Shown: in pieces, positions 26,660 to 33,975 of the stretch | Layout: every line of letters begins with the position of its first letter | Numbering within the stretch: the stretch's first letter is position 1 | Assembly: GCA_945787895.1 (NCBI GenBank) | Contig: CALZJQ010000003.1 | Coordinates: 1-62,859 of the forward strand | Length of the DNA: 62,859 nt | Direction of reading: 5' to 3' | DNA from: an uncultured Prevotella sp. | Lineage (GTDB): Bacteria; Bacteroidota; Bacteroidia; Bacteroidales; Bacteroidaceae | Position numbers and translations under genes: made by a program | Notes under the pieces: model-generated | The model's input: only the letters and a program-made list of their open reading frames with translations | Told to the model about the DNA's origin: nothing | Databases searched by the model: none

Positions 26660-26763
26660 GCGTTCGCAACCAACAACCCAAAACCAACAACCCCCAAAAA
26701 TCATCCCAACCCACAACCAAAAACCCACAACCAAAAACCCACAACCAAAAACCCCAAAAAACA
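26660..26763 (+). repeat. A/C-rich repeat arm directly before the permease start codon
   Basis: CAACAACCCAAAACC and CCCACAACCAAAAACC words repeated over about 100 bases up to the ATG at 26764. They resemble the right arm of the GGTTGTTGG/CCAACAACC elements, without a left arm. The permease frame is open through this tract, but the encoded Asn/Pro/Lys/Gln-rich stretch is an artefact of the repeat. Confidence 0.55.
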
Positions 26764-28011
26764 ATGCCCCTCCCACTATTCATAGCAAAAAAGATATACA
26801 ACAGCGAAGGCGACAGGCAGAAAGTGAGCCGCCCAGCCATCCGTATTGCTATAATAGGAGTCGCCCTTGGCCTTGCCGTCATGCTTGTATCAGTATCTGT
26901 CGTATTGGGTTTCAAGCACACCATACGTGACAAGATAGTAGGCTTTGGCAGTCATATCACGGTGGCTGACTTCTTCACCCTGCAGTCCTCCCATCCAAGG
27001 CCCATACAGGTCAATGACTCGGTGATGAAGTCGCTGGCGAGGTTTGACGGCGTGAAGCACGTGCAGCGTTACGCCATGACGGAGGGTGTGCTGAAGACGG
27101 AGAGGGACTTCCTCGGTGTAGTGTTCAAGGGTGTGGCAGAGGAGTTTGACTCCACCTTCCTTTCCCAGAACCTTGTAGAGGGTTCGGTGCCGCATTTCTC
27201 AAGCGAGAAGAGCGGAAACAGGATTCTTGTCTCTGCAAGCATAGCAAACAAACTGGACGTTCACGCAGGCAGCACCCTCTATGGATATTTCCTCAACGAC
27301 GGGGACGTGAGGATGAGGAAATATACTGTTGCAGGTGTCTATCAGACAAACCTCAAGAAGTTCGACGACACGATGTGCTTTGCCGACCTGTACAGCATAG
27401 TGAGGCTGAACGGCTGGGAGAGCGACCAGGTGACGGGAGCCGAACTGACCCTGAATGATTTCAGCGACAAGGAACGTGTGTATGACGTCATCATCGACAG
27501 CGTCAACAAGCGTACCGACGCTTACGGCGGTACCTACTGCTCTGCCACGGTGGATGAGCAGAACCCCCAGATATTCACATGGCTCGACCTGCTCGACATG
27601 AACGTATGGATAATACTTGCCCTCATGGTCTGCGTGACTGGCTTCACCATCATCAGCGGACTGCTTATCATCATCCTTGAGCGGGTTCAGATGATAGGCA
27701 TACTGAAGGCTCTCGGAGCCCGCAACAGCCTGGTGCGCCACACGTTCCTGTGGTTCGCGGTCTTCATAGTGGGCAAGGGAATGCTCTGGGGCAACGTGCT
27801 GGGCATCGGTATCTGTCTCCTGCAGAAATTTACCGGCTTTGTCTCTCTCGACCCTGCCACGTATTACGTCTCCGAAGCACCCGTGGAAATCAACGTCCCC
27901 CTATTCCTCCTTGTCAATGTCGCTGTCTTTGTCATCAGCGTCATGATGCTTGTCGTGCCGAGTTTCCTCGTCAGTCACGTCCATCCTGCCCGCTCCATGA
28001 GATACGAGTAA
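26764..28011 (+). CDS. LolC/LolE-like ABC transporter permease (FtsX family)
   Basis: Membrane subunit of a lipoprotein-releasing type ABC exporter, 415 residues. There is one N-terminal membrane helix (about 25-45), a large periplasmic domain (about 50-275) and three C-terminal helices (about 280-310, 330-355, 375-400), the FtsX/MacB layout. Residues 4-22 (PLFIAKKIYNSEGDRQKVS) and the GILKALGA loop after the second helix are typical of LolC/E. The ATP-binding partner is not in the window. I chose the ATG at 26764, after the repeat tract; an upstream frame only adds repeat-coded residues. The 3' end overlaps the convergent TPR gene by 111 bases. Confidence 0.85.
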   Translation: MPLPLFIAKKIYNSEGDRQKVSRPAIRIAIIGVALGLAVMLVSVSVVLGFKHTIRDKIVGFGSHITVADFFTLQSSHPRPIQVNDSVMKSLARFDGVKHVQRYAMTEGVLKTERDFLGVVFKGVAEEFDSTFLSQNLVEGSVPHFSSEKSGNRILVSASIANKLDVHAGSTLYGYFLNDGDVRMRKYTVAGVYQTNLKKFDDTMCFADLYSIVRLNGWESDQVTGAELTLNDFSDKERVYDVIIDSVNKRTDAYGGTYCSATVDEQNPQIFTWLDLLDMNVWIILALMVCVTGFTIISGLLIIILERVQMIGILKALGARNSLVRHTFLWFAVFIVGKGMLWGNVLGIGICLLQKFTGFVSLDPATYYVSEAPVEINVPLFLLVNVAVFVISVMMLVVPSFLVSHVHPARSMRYE

Positions 28012-28575
28012 TGCTTTCAGCATCACCTTTGCCTGCTTCTTCCTCGCCTTTGTCTCAGCGTTGGGACGCTCAAGCCTGTCATATCCCTCGGCGGCGAGGC
28101 GCAGGCAGTCGGCGGCCTTGCCGTAGTCTCCGGCAAAGAGTGAGCAGAAAGCGAGTCGGAAATATACGTCACCCTGTTCGTCTGTCCTGCAGACGGGCAG
28201 GGTTTTCTCGTAATATACCTCGGCGGAGTCGTAACGGCACAACATGAACAGGCTTTCGGCGCAGGTGAAGTAATATGTTGCACGCTCCTGCGGAGGGAAG
28301 GGCGAGAGCGAGGGTATTGCCTTGCAGAGGGTCCGGGCTGCTTTCTCGTAGTCGTTCTCCTTGTAATAGCATACTCCGAGGTATGCTTCAAAGCGGGGGT
28401 TGAGAGTGTAGATCTCCTTCAGTTTCTCAAACTCCAGCATGGCCTCATGATACTTCCCGCCCCCGAAATACTCTATTGCCTTGCCGAGCGTTTCGGAATG
28501 TCTCGACCTCTGGGCTAAGCACGTCAGGGGTAGAAGCGAGATTATGTATATATAATAAGGTAGTAGTGTGCGCAT
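27901..28575 (-). CDS. exported TPR protein, convergent overlap with the permease gene
   Basis: 224 residues with a signal peptide (about 1-21, cut after Leu-Ala-Gln) and TPR-like helical pairs from 30 to 170 (for example YHEAMLEFEKLKEIYTLNPRFEAYLGVCYYKENDYEKAARTL). The last ~37 residues form a charged tail (Asp/His/Lys/Glu-rich) that is encoded antisense to the end of the permease gene. The frame is open further upstream, but that region belongs to the FolK-like gene in another frame, so the ATG complementary to 28573-28575 is used. It follows the FolK-like gene by 41 bases, probably as one operon. Confidence 0.78.
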   Translation of the reverse strand: MRTLLPYYIYIISLLPLTCLAQRSRHSETLGKAIEYFGGGKYHEAMLEFEKLKEIYTLNPRFEAYLGVCYYKENDYEKAARTLCKAIPSLSPFPPQERATYYFTCAESLFMLCRYDSAEVYYEKTLPVCRTDEQGDVYFRLAFCSLFAGDYGKAADCLRLAAEGYDRLERPNAETKARKKQAKVMLKALLVSHGAGRMDVTDEETRHDKHHDADDKDSDIDKEE

Positions 28576-28616
28576 TTCGTGTCCTGTTCCATGTGGCAGG
28601 TTCTGTGCTGCCGTTC

Positions 28617-29000
28617 TCAGATGTCCAGCTCCGGCAGGAGCTTCTGAAAGTATTCTCTCCCGTAGTCTTTCTCTCTCCTTACCTCGCCATCCATGGTCAC
28701 GATGTCTGCATCGAGGACTATCACGCCCAGGCGGCGCAGGTCTGCCGTGTTGCCTGAAAGGGTTTCCATTGCCTTGCAGACGGCTTTCGCTTCGCTTTCG
28801 TCCAGTGTGGTCTGCACCAAAGCCAAGGCATTGTGGAAGTCGGGCGAGTGCTTGCCCATGCCTACGGCAGGGTTGCGCAGCGTGGTTGTCACCCTGACAG
28901 AACGGAATACCGTGCGCAGCATCTGCACGGCCTTGGCTATCGTGTGGTCGCCGTCCGGCGTGTTGCTTCCCAAGGAAATGACGAGTCGTGAGGTTTTCAT
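28617..29000 (-). CDS. FolK-like (HPPK) protein, short form
   Basis: 127 residues. The start VISLGSNTPDGDHTIAKAVQML matches the N-terminus of 6-hydroxymethyl-7,8-dihydropterin pyrophosphokinase (GSN then a helix), DFHNALALVQTTLD matches the F-x-N-A-x-x-x-x-x-T block, and VIVLDADIV matches the D-x-D metal-binding region (DADI). The usual C-terminal portion with the PHPR-type segment is missing or strongly changed: the family norm is about 160 residues. It may be a divergent folate-synthesis kinase or a paralogue that has lost activity. The -7 promoter element ends only a few bases before the start codon, suggesting a leaderless transcript. Confidence 0.65.
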   Translation of the reverse strand: MKTSRLVISLGSNTPDGDHTIAKAVQMLRTVFRSVRVTTTLRNPAVGMGKHSPDFHNALALVQTTLDESEAKAVCKAMETLSGNTADLRRLGVIVLDADIVTMDGEVRREKDYGREYFQKLLPELDI

Positions 29001-29003
29001 GAT

Positions 29004-29011
29004 GCAAAGTT
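29004..29011 (-). promoter_or_regulatory. -7 promoter element abutting the FolK-like start codon
   Basis: Minus-strand TAACTTTG followed by CATC and then the ATG at 29000. With the usual 6-8 base spacing to the start site, transcription would begin at or next to the ATG. The -33 box is weak. Confidence 0.5.
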
Positions 29012-29031
29012 ACATATTTTTCCGTTATTTA

Positions 29032-29063
29032 TTTGCTCTTTTCAAATAAAATGACTAATATTG
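29032..29063 (+). promoter_or_regulatory. promoter of the DUF3256 gene
   Basis: TTTG (29032-29035), 20 bases, TAATATTG (29056-29063, one mismatch). Start near 29070, leader about 73 bases. Confidence 0.6.
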
Positions 29064-29142
29064 CATTCGCATTTTGCGTCACGGAGCAGGCATCGCGATG
29101 CTCTTTGGCGCATAATGCCTTAATATTAAGAAAGTTACTGTA

Positions 29143-29769
29143 ATGAAGAATCTTAGGTATTACTGCATCATCGTGCTGGTGTCGCTGGGCTTGAAGGGCT
29201 TGGCAATGGACGTGAAGGGTATGTTTGTCTCCATGCCCGACTCGATGGTGCTGCTCATCGACAGGCACAACCGTGAGACCTTGGTTTCCTATGCCGAACC
29301 GGAGGCTGACACTTGCAGCGTGGTAAAGAACATATTCGGCAGCGAGTCGTGGATCTCGCATATTGACGACAACCTCATCGTCTTCCATCCTTCGCAGGTA
29401 CGCACCATTGAGATGCGAGTCATGGGCAGGGATAACGGTGATTCTGTCCTGTACGTCATTGATACTTATCTCACTCCCGAGAAGGAAAGCAGGGTCACTG
29501 TGTATGACGGCGACTGGAGCCGACTGTCAGAAGTGGACCTGCAGGGGATGTTCTCTGATTTTGCCGTTGAGGATGCCGAGGACGAAATGCTGGGACGTTA
29601 CAGTCCGTTGCCCGACATCAGGTTCGTCTCTGCTGCGTTCGCCACTGACGATGTGAACGCTATGGTTGTCACGCTGTCGCTTCCCATGCTCAATGAAGGA
29701 GAGAAAAGTAAGCAAAAAGCCGAAAATATGCAAAGAAAATTAAACTGGGATGGGAATTTATTTAAATAA
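29143..29769 (+). CDS. DUF3256 family exported protein
   Basis: 208 residues of a family known from Bacteroidales, function unknown. A signal peptide covers about residues 1-21 (likely cut after Leu-Ala-Met or Gly-Leu-Ala). Family landmarks are FVSMPDSMVLLIDRHNRETLVSY near 28-50 and LPDIRFVSAAF near 158. It stands alone, divergent from the FolK-like gene, and is followed by the promoter of the candidate small RNA. Confidence 0.85.
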   Translation: MKNLRYYCIIVLVSLGLKGLAMDVKGMFVSMPDSMVLLIDRHNRETLVSYAEPEADTCSVVKNIFGSESWISHIDDNLIVFHPSQVRTIEMRVMGRDNGDSVLYVIDTYLTPEKESRVTVYDGDWSRLSEVDLQGMFSDFAVEDAEDEMLGRYSPLPDIRFVSAAFATDDVNAMVVTLSLPMLNEGEKSKQKAENMQRKLNWDGNLFK

Positions 29770-29825
29770 TGCAAAATAATTCGTAAAATTCGTATCAAAA
29801 GTTTTTTTAATCTAAATATTATTCG

Positions 29826-29910
29826 TAACTTTGCACCGTGTTTTTCATGGTATTAGATTATTAAGGTTAATAAAGATTGGTTGTCGTGAGACAACCAATT
29901 CTTGTTTTCC
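29826..29910 (+). ncRNA. candidate small RNA unit: consensus -7 element followed by a GNRA-type hairpin
   Basis: TAACTTTGC (29826-29834) is a perfect -7 element (with a T-rich, not TTTG, -33 region), predicting a start near 29840. About 35 bases later a 10-bp perfect stem, ATTGGTTGTC (29876-29885) and GACAACCAAT (29890-29899), closes on the tetraloop GTGA, a GNRA loop. CTTGTTTTCCCCTTT follows and could act as a weak terminator. No ORF with a plausible start is present. The composition of promoter, short unstructured lead (with TATTAGATTATTAAGGTTAA) and stable hairpin suggests a 60-75 base RNA. I recall similar sequences between genes in other Bacteroidales but cannot verify this. Confidence 0.55.
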
Positions 29911-30084
29911 CCTTTCCCTTCTCAAAAGAGCATGGAACGGGGAATTTTTTGTTACATTGCTGACTTCGGAAAAATTGCGTTTTCGGAGCTGTTTTTCCGT
30001 GATTTTTTCGCTTTTTCTGGTGATTTTTTTGTGAAATGTCTCAGAAAACGGTGCTTTCTCAGCATGATAGCTATGTTTTTTGAC

Positions 30085-30160
30085 TGCAAAACCGAGGCTT
30101 TCGCAAGGTAAAAGCGTAGATATTGCAACATGAAAGCATAGCTTTTGCAGGCAGATGCGT
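30085..30160. repeat. family E hairpin motif, second copy
   Basis: Contains GAAAGCATAGCTTTTGCA (30132-30149), which differs at two positions from the core at 3458-3475, preceded by GGTAAAAGCGTAGATATTGC. The remaining stretch of the 29911-30455 gap is T-rich and holds no gene I can support. Confidence 0.45.
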
Positions 30161-30455
30161 TTGCTGCCTTCTTGCGTTGTTTTGTATCTTACTGAATGAT
30201 AATGGATTATAAAAATAGCGGATAAATCGAGAATTTGCGCACGAAACGAAAGTGATTTTCAAATTCTTCATTCTCGCAGCGTTTCAATCATTGTTTTTGG
30301 TGATTTTCTTTCCTTGTTTTCCGTCTTTTCTCCGTTGGTTGATTCCCTTTTTTTTCTTCGTCTTTTTTTTTATCTTTTAGTCTTATCCTTCCCTTGTTTT
30401 TCGTCCTTTGTGTGGTATGTGACTTCCCGTTTCTTCCATTGTTGCTGTCAGGTCT

Positions 30456-30665
30456 CTATTCAAACAGGTAGTAAGGACTGTCAAAGTCTTCTGAGGTGTC
30501 GAAGATGAAGTCTTCTTGCTTGGCATGTTCTTCTTCCCAGCCTTCGCCTCCTTCTGGTGGAGTTGGGTTTTTGTCAGCGTTTCCAGACATTGTTTTCATG
30601 ACATCACAAATCTCAATGTCAAGGTACTCAATCTCCGGTCTAATATATTTTAGTTTTTTTGTCAT
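30456..30665 (-). CDS. 69-residue Prevotella-type short peptide (KYIRPEIE motif)
   Basis: The protein begins Met-Thr-Lys-Lys-Leu-Lys-Tyr-Ile-Arg-Pro-Glu-Ile-Glu, then a hydrophobic/acidic stretch with Met-Ser-Gly-Asn, a Pro-Pro-Glu-Gly-Gly-Glu segment and a very acidic C-terminus. Short proteins with a Y-x-x-P-x-x-E start and a Gly/Pro-rich acidic tail are frequent in Prevotella genomes; their function is not known. The start ATG is complementary to 30663-30665. Support comes from a full consensus promoter at 30729-30760, about 57 bases upstream of the start after transcription initiation. A longer reading of the frame is rejected (see rejected list). Confidence 0.65.
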   Translation of the reverse strand: MTKKLKYIRPEIEYLDIEICDVMKTMSGNADKNPTPPEGGEGWEEEHAKQEDFIFDTSEDFDSPYYLFE

Positions 30666-30728
30666 GCTTAACGGAAATGTTTCAGTTTGTAATATTCTTT
30701 GGGTCAGTATATAATAGATACCTTTCTG

Positions 30729-30760
30729 CAAAGATATAACTTTTTCCTTGTCAAGGCAAA
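30729..30760 (-). promoter_or_regulatory. promoter of the short-peptide gene
   Basis: On the minus strand TTTG (30760-30757), 20 bases, TATCTTTG (30736-30729), followed by CAG. A full consensus match with a start near 30722. Confidence 0.75.
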
Positions 30761-30993
30761 GTTTTTCAATAAATAATTCAACGGGGGGGTAATTATAACA
30801 TTTTTTAATATAAAAATATCGCTGAATAAGTAGATATTTGTCAATCCGTTGGAAAAATCGAACAATATCGTCAGTCTTGTCTCTCAGTTTATCGTCCAAA
30901 AGTAGTACGCAATCCTGCCAGACGGCTTGCGCCTCCCGCCCACCGGCCGACAAACCTCCTTGCAGTAGAATTGTCGGCCGGCAGGCGCAGGGA

Positions 30994-31506
30994 TTATTCC
31001 TCATAGACGCTTTCTATCTCTACCACATAGACATCGTGGAGCGAACCGCCCGGCTTGTCATTATACCAGCGGCTGAGCACTTCCTTGTCGATAAAGTTGT
31101 CCGCCTGCATCGATGCCTTGAAGAGTTTGCGGCAGTCTAAGGTAATCTCCGCCTCGGCGAAGGTGACGGCTCCCGTCTCGAGAACGCAGGGAGTGAGTCC
31201 TGTCTCAGCCACCTTGTCTGTGTCTCTTCCGCTTTTGCTTCCGCACAACTGCAGAGCATTGCGATAGTCCTCGGGGTAGAACGAGAGAGTGAGGCGGTCA
31301 GACTGCTCTATGAACTCATGCGTGTATCTCTCCGGTCTGATGAATACGAAGGCCACCGGCTTGTTCCACAGCCATCCCAATCCTCCCCATGATGCTGTCA
31401 TGGTGTTGTTCTTTTCTTTTGTACCTGCTGTCACGAGCATCCATTTCTTTCCTATTTGCTCAAACACGTTTTCTTTCGCTATCTTTTCTATCTCTGTTCT
31501 TTTCAT
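30994..31506 (-). CDS. flavin reductase-like FMN-binding split-barrel protein
   Basis: 170 residues with a flavin reductase-like/FMN-binding fold: MLVTAGTKEKNNTMTASWGGLGWLWNKPVAFVFIRPERYTHEFI is the flavin-binding and loop region (about 24-67), followed by DRLTLSFYPED near 70-80. Members transfer hydride from NAD(P)H to FMN or bind FMN; the donor is unknown. It lies near a nitroreductase-family gene on the same strand. The 236-base gap between the two carries the perfect 34-bp inverted repeat. Confidence 0.8.
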   Translation of the reverse strand: MKRTEIEKIAKENVFEQIGKKWMLVTAGTKEKNNTMTASWGGLGWLWNKPVAFVFIRPERYTHEFIEQSDRLTLSFYPEDYRNALQLCGSKSGRDTDKVAETGLTPCVLETGAVTFAEAEITLDCRKLFKASMQADNFIDKEVLSRWYNDKPGGSLHDVYVVEIESVYEE

Positions 31507-31533
31507 ATCTGTCAGGAATTTTTCAAGTTTTTA

Positions 31534-31696
31534 TTTCAAGATTTTTTTTCATCAAGAATTACAGAATTAAAGAATTTTCTTTGTTTGGAGACTTGTTTGT
31601 ATGAGAGTTATTTGGCTATTGTCAATTTGCTAATTTCAATACCCCAAAGAAAAAAATCTTTTATTCTGTAATTCTTGATGAAAAAAAATCTTGAAA
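31534..31696. repeat. perfect 34-bp inverted repeat with a 95-base spacer
   Basis: The arms are 31534-31567 and 31663-31696 and are exactly complementary over 34 bases; the left arm starts TTTCAAGATTTTTTTTCATC and the right arm starts ATTCTGTAATTCTTGATG. The spacer is 31568-31662 and AT-rich, with no ORF. It lies between the starts and stops of two leftward genes (flavin reductase and nitroreductase). It may be a large hairpin terminator, a mobile element relic or an invertible segment. Confidence 0.8.
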
Positions 31697-31742
31697 AAAA
31701 ATGATAGGGTCTTGAAGAAAGGATAAAAGAGGGAGGGCGTGA

Positions 31743-32291
31743 TTACTTTGCCCAATGGATATAGTCAGCCTTACGTGGCTTAGGAGCAGGAAGCTCAGAG
31801 TCTGCATAGCCGAGAGCAACGTGACCGATGCCGATATAGTCGCCCTCAATACCCAGTTGGCGGAGGATTTCCTTGCCCTCCTCGCTCTCAAACTCCTCCT
31901 TGGCACGATGAATCCAGATGGAATTGACACCGAGCGACTGAGCCGCAAGCATCAGGGTCTGCATTACTATTGAGCCATCATAAATGGCATTGGGACTCTC
32001 CTTGACCAATACGATGAGCATACAAGGAGCACCATAGAAAGGGTCGGCACCAGGAGGAGTGGAGGTGACGAGCTTGTTGCCGGTGATGATGGCGGAGTTC
32101 ATGCGGCTTATCTTGTCGCGGAGCTCACGGTTGGTGACTGCGATGATGATGGGGTTCTGCTGTCCACGACTCGTGGGAGCCCACGTGCCAGCCTCGCATA
32201 TCTGCCTTATAATGTCCTCCGAAGGCATACGGGAAGGGTCAAAGGAGCGGCAACTCCTGCGCTCCATAATTGTCTTTATTACCTCGTTCAT
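31743..32291 (-). CDS. nitroreductase-family protein
   Basis: 182 residues. The start RRSCRSFDPSRMPSEDIIRQICEAGTWAPTSRGQQNP (about 11-47) is the FMN-binding core of the nitroreductase family, and LMLAAQSLGVNSIWIH and ALGYAD are also typical. These enzymes use NAD(P)H to reduce flavin-linked substrates; quinones or nitro compounds are possible but unproven. A -7 element (TACCTTTG on the minus strand, about 32313) lies close upstream, without a clear -33. Confidence 0.88.
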   Translation of the reverse strand: MNEVIKTIMERRSCRSFDPSRMPSEDIIRQICEAGTWAPTSRGQQNPIIIAVTNRELRDKISRMNSAIITGNKLVTSTPPGADPFYGAPCMLIVLVKESPNAIYDGSIVMQTLMLAAQSLGVNSIWIHRAKEEFESEEGKEILRQLGIEGDYIGIGHVALGYADSELPAPKPRKADYIHWAK

Positions 32292-32486
32292 AAAAAAAAT
32301 ACTTTATTCATGACAAAGGTAAGCATTTTCTTGAAATAGATAATAACAATAATGACGCATTAACATAGATTAACGGCTTGGATGATTTAAAAAAATCTCT
32401 GATGTAATCGGTAGTTTTGGTCTGTTTATTCTATGAAGGCTTGATGTCGAAATTGTGCAAATATAGGACAAAATTGACATTTCTTC

Positions 32487-32517
32487 TTTGTGTTATTCAT
32501 CTTTTTACTTAACTTTG
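32487..32517 (+). promoter_or_regulatory. promoter of the AraC-type regulator of the sugar cluster
   Basis: TTTG (32487-32490), 19 bases, TAACTTTG (32510-32517). Start near 32524, leader about 53 bases to the ATG at 32577. Confidence 0.75.
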
Positions 32518-32576
32518 TAGTCGAAAAAGGTGGTCAGCGTAAACACTGACCGTCATCGACCTATAACCTAAACAAG

Positions 32577-33434
32577 ATGCAAATACCGATAGAATCGCTC
32601 AATCTGCTAATGCTCAACGTGGGATTTGCAAGGCATAATGCAGACTGGAACTGGAAGAATGTCAACTCGCCCTTCACGCGTATATTCTACGTGGTGGACG
32701 GCGAAGCGAAGATAATCCTTTCCGGCAAGACCGTAAACCTCAAGCCGGACCACATGTATATCGTGCCGGCCTACACTGCGCACAGCTATGAGTGCGACGG
32801 GAAGTTTGAGCTTTACTATCTTCATGTCTATGAAGGATTCAAGAACCGCGCCGACATCTTCGAGTATTATGATTTCCCAGCAGAGGTGGAGGCAGGCGAG
32901 GAAGAGAGGCAACTCTTCGACAGGATGTGTCGGAAGCATCCTGACACCTGCATCCCCGAGAGCAATCCACAGTCGTACGACAACAGTTCAAAGTTCTATT
33001 TCTACGTGCGCCGCTACAACGAGATGCCGTTGTACATGAAGATGGAGATACGTGGAAGCATCCTGACACTCGTCTCACGCTTCATGGAACACGCCTCGCC
33101 ACGACTCTGGACCTACGACGAGCGGCTCGAAAAGGTGTTGAGGTACGTCCACAACAATGTATATGACGATATTGACGTAGATGACCTTGCCGAGGTGGCT
33201 TGCATCACGAAGCCTTACCTCATACGCCTCTTCCGTACAGAACTGAACATCTCGCCGCTGCAATACATCAACCGCAAGAAGATAGAGAGGTCGCAGCTCC
33301 TACTTCTTACCGAAGAACTGTCTGTCAAGGAGATAGCCTATACGTTAGGCTTCAATGACCATTCATATTTTATACGGCTGTTCCGCAAGAAAGTAGGCTT
33401 GACACCGCAGGAATACAGGGAGAGGATGAAATGA
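32577..33434 (+). CDS. AraC-family regulator of the deoxy-sugar/L-hexose cluster
   Basis: 285 residues. The N-terminal half (about 20-130) has the cupin-type sugar-sensing region ([29 protein letters not shown]). The C-terminal ~100 residues have two HTH motifs, ending [33 protein letters not shown]. It is the first gene of a rightward series (mutarotase, aldo/keto reductase, FucP, lactonase, dehydrogenase) and has its own promoter, so it is likely to control that set in response to the sugar. Sugar identity is inferred from the neighbours. Confidence 0.9.
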   Translation: MQIPIESLNLLMLNVGFARHNADWNWKNVNSPFTRIFYVVDGEAKIILSGKTVNLKPDHMYIVPAYTAHSYECDGKFELYYLHVYEGFKNRADIFEYYDFPAEVEAGEEERQLFDRMCRKHPDTCIPESNPQSYDNSSKFYFYVRRYNEMPLYMKMEIRGSILTLVSRFMEHASPRLWTYDERLEKVLRYVHNNVYDDIDVDDLAEVACITKPYLIRLFRTELNISPLQYINRKKIERSQLLLLTEELSVKEIAYTLGFNDHSYFIRLFRKKVGLTPQEYRERMK

Positions 33435-33448
33435 GGATTCTTTTTCTC

Positions 33449-33586
33449 GCGGTCATACGGTTGTTGGGTTGTATGGTAGTGCGGAAGTGGCAACCAGCCC
33501 CCACAAACCTCCGTAAAACCTTAAAACCATAAAACCGTAAAACCGTATAACCTTAAAACCGTATAACCTTAAAACCATATAACCAA
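33449..33586. repeat. family A inverted-repeat element, copy 4
   Basis: Short left arm (ATACGGTTGTTGGGTTGTATGG), centre GCGGAAGTGGCAACCAGCC ... AAACCTCCG, then a long right arm of AAAACC/TATAACC words. It ends 14 bases before the mutarotase ATG at 33601. Confidence 0.65.
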
Positions 33587-33600
33587 ATAGAAAAGAAGAT

Positions 33601-33975
33601 ATGGAAGGATACATACAGAAACGCTATGATTTCCCGACAAAGCGTTATGTGCAGACACTCGAACTCAACTCTGACGAGGAAGCACGCCGGGAATATATCA
33701 AATGGCATTCCAAGGAATACAGTTGGAAGGAGATAAGGGAAGGCATCAGGGAAGTAGGCATTCTCGAGATGGAGATTTACATACATCGCAACACGCTCGT
33801 GATGATAGTAGATACTCCCATCGACTTCGACTGGACAACAGCCATGGCACGTCTCGCCACACTGCCGAGACAAGCGGAGTGGGAGGCTTTCGTCAGCCAG
33901 TTTCAAGGTTGCAGCGCAGAAGCTACAAGCGATGAGAAATGGCAGATGATGGACAGGATGTTTTATCTTTATTAA
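33601..33975 (+). CDS. L-rhamnose/L-fucose mutarotase-family protein
   Basis: 124 residues. It belongs to the RhaM-like family (start MEGYIQKRYDF; YKWHS-like EYIKWHSKEYSWKEIREGIREVGILEMEIYIHRNTLVMIVDT). These ferredoxin-like-fold enzymes interconvert alpha and beta anomers of a deoxy-sugar, so the dehydrogenase that follows receives the preferred form. In Campylobacter jejuni and other bacteria a gene of this family sits in an oxidative fucose cluster. It is followed by a family B repeat and the aldo/keto reductase. Confidence 0.82.
   Translation: MEGYIQKRYDFPTKRYVQTLELNSDEEARREYIKWHSKEYSWKEIREGIREVGILEMEIYIHRNTLVMIVDTPIDFDWTTAMARLATLPRQAEWEAFVSQFQGCSAEATSDEKWQMMDRMFYLY

Noticed and set aside
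26650-26763. 38-codon N-terminal extension of the LolC/E-like permease
   Set aside because: Encoded by the A/C-rich repeat; the permease family starts at the MPLPLFIAKK segment.
28575-29007. Upstream extension of the TPR frame through the FolK-like gene
   Set aside because: Low-complexity Arg/His/Pro composition typical of a shadow frame; the signal peptide begins at 28575.
30666-31004. Upstream extension of the short-peptide frame (total 182 codons)
   Set aside because: It passes through the promoter at 30729-30760 and the end of the flavin reductase gene; the added residues have no domain, so the short form from 30665 is preferred.
31568-31662. Promoter in the spacer of the 34-bp inverted repeat
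   Set aside because: The best candidate (TCAATTTG) lacks the A of TAnnTTTG and the spacing is 22; kept only as a remark in the finding, not as a feature.
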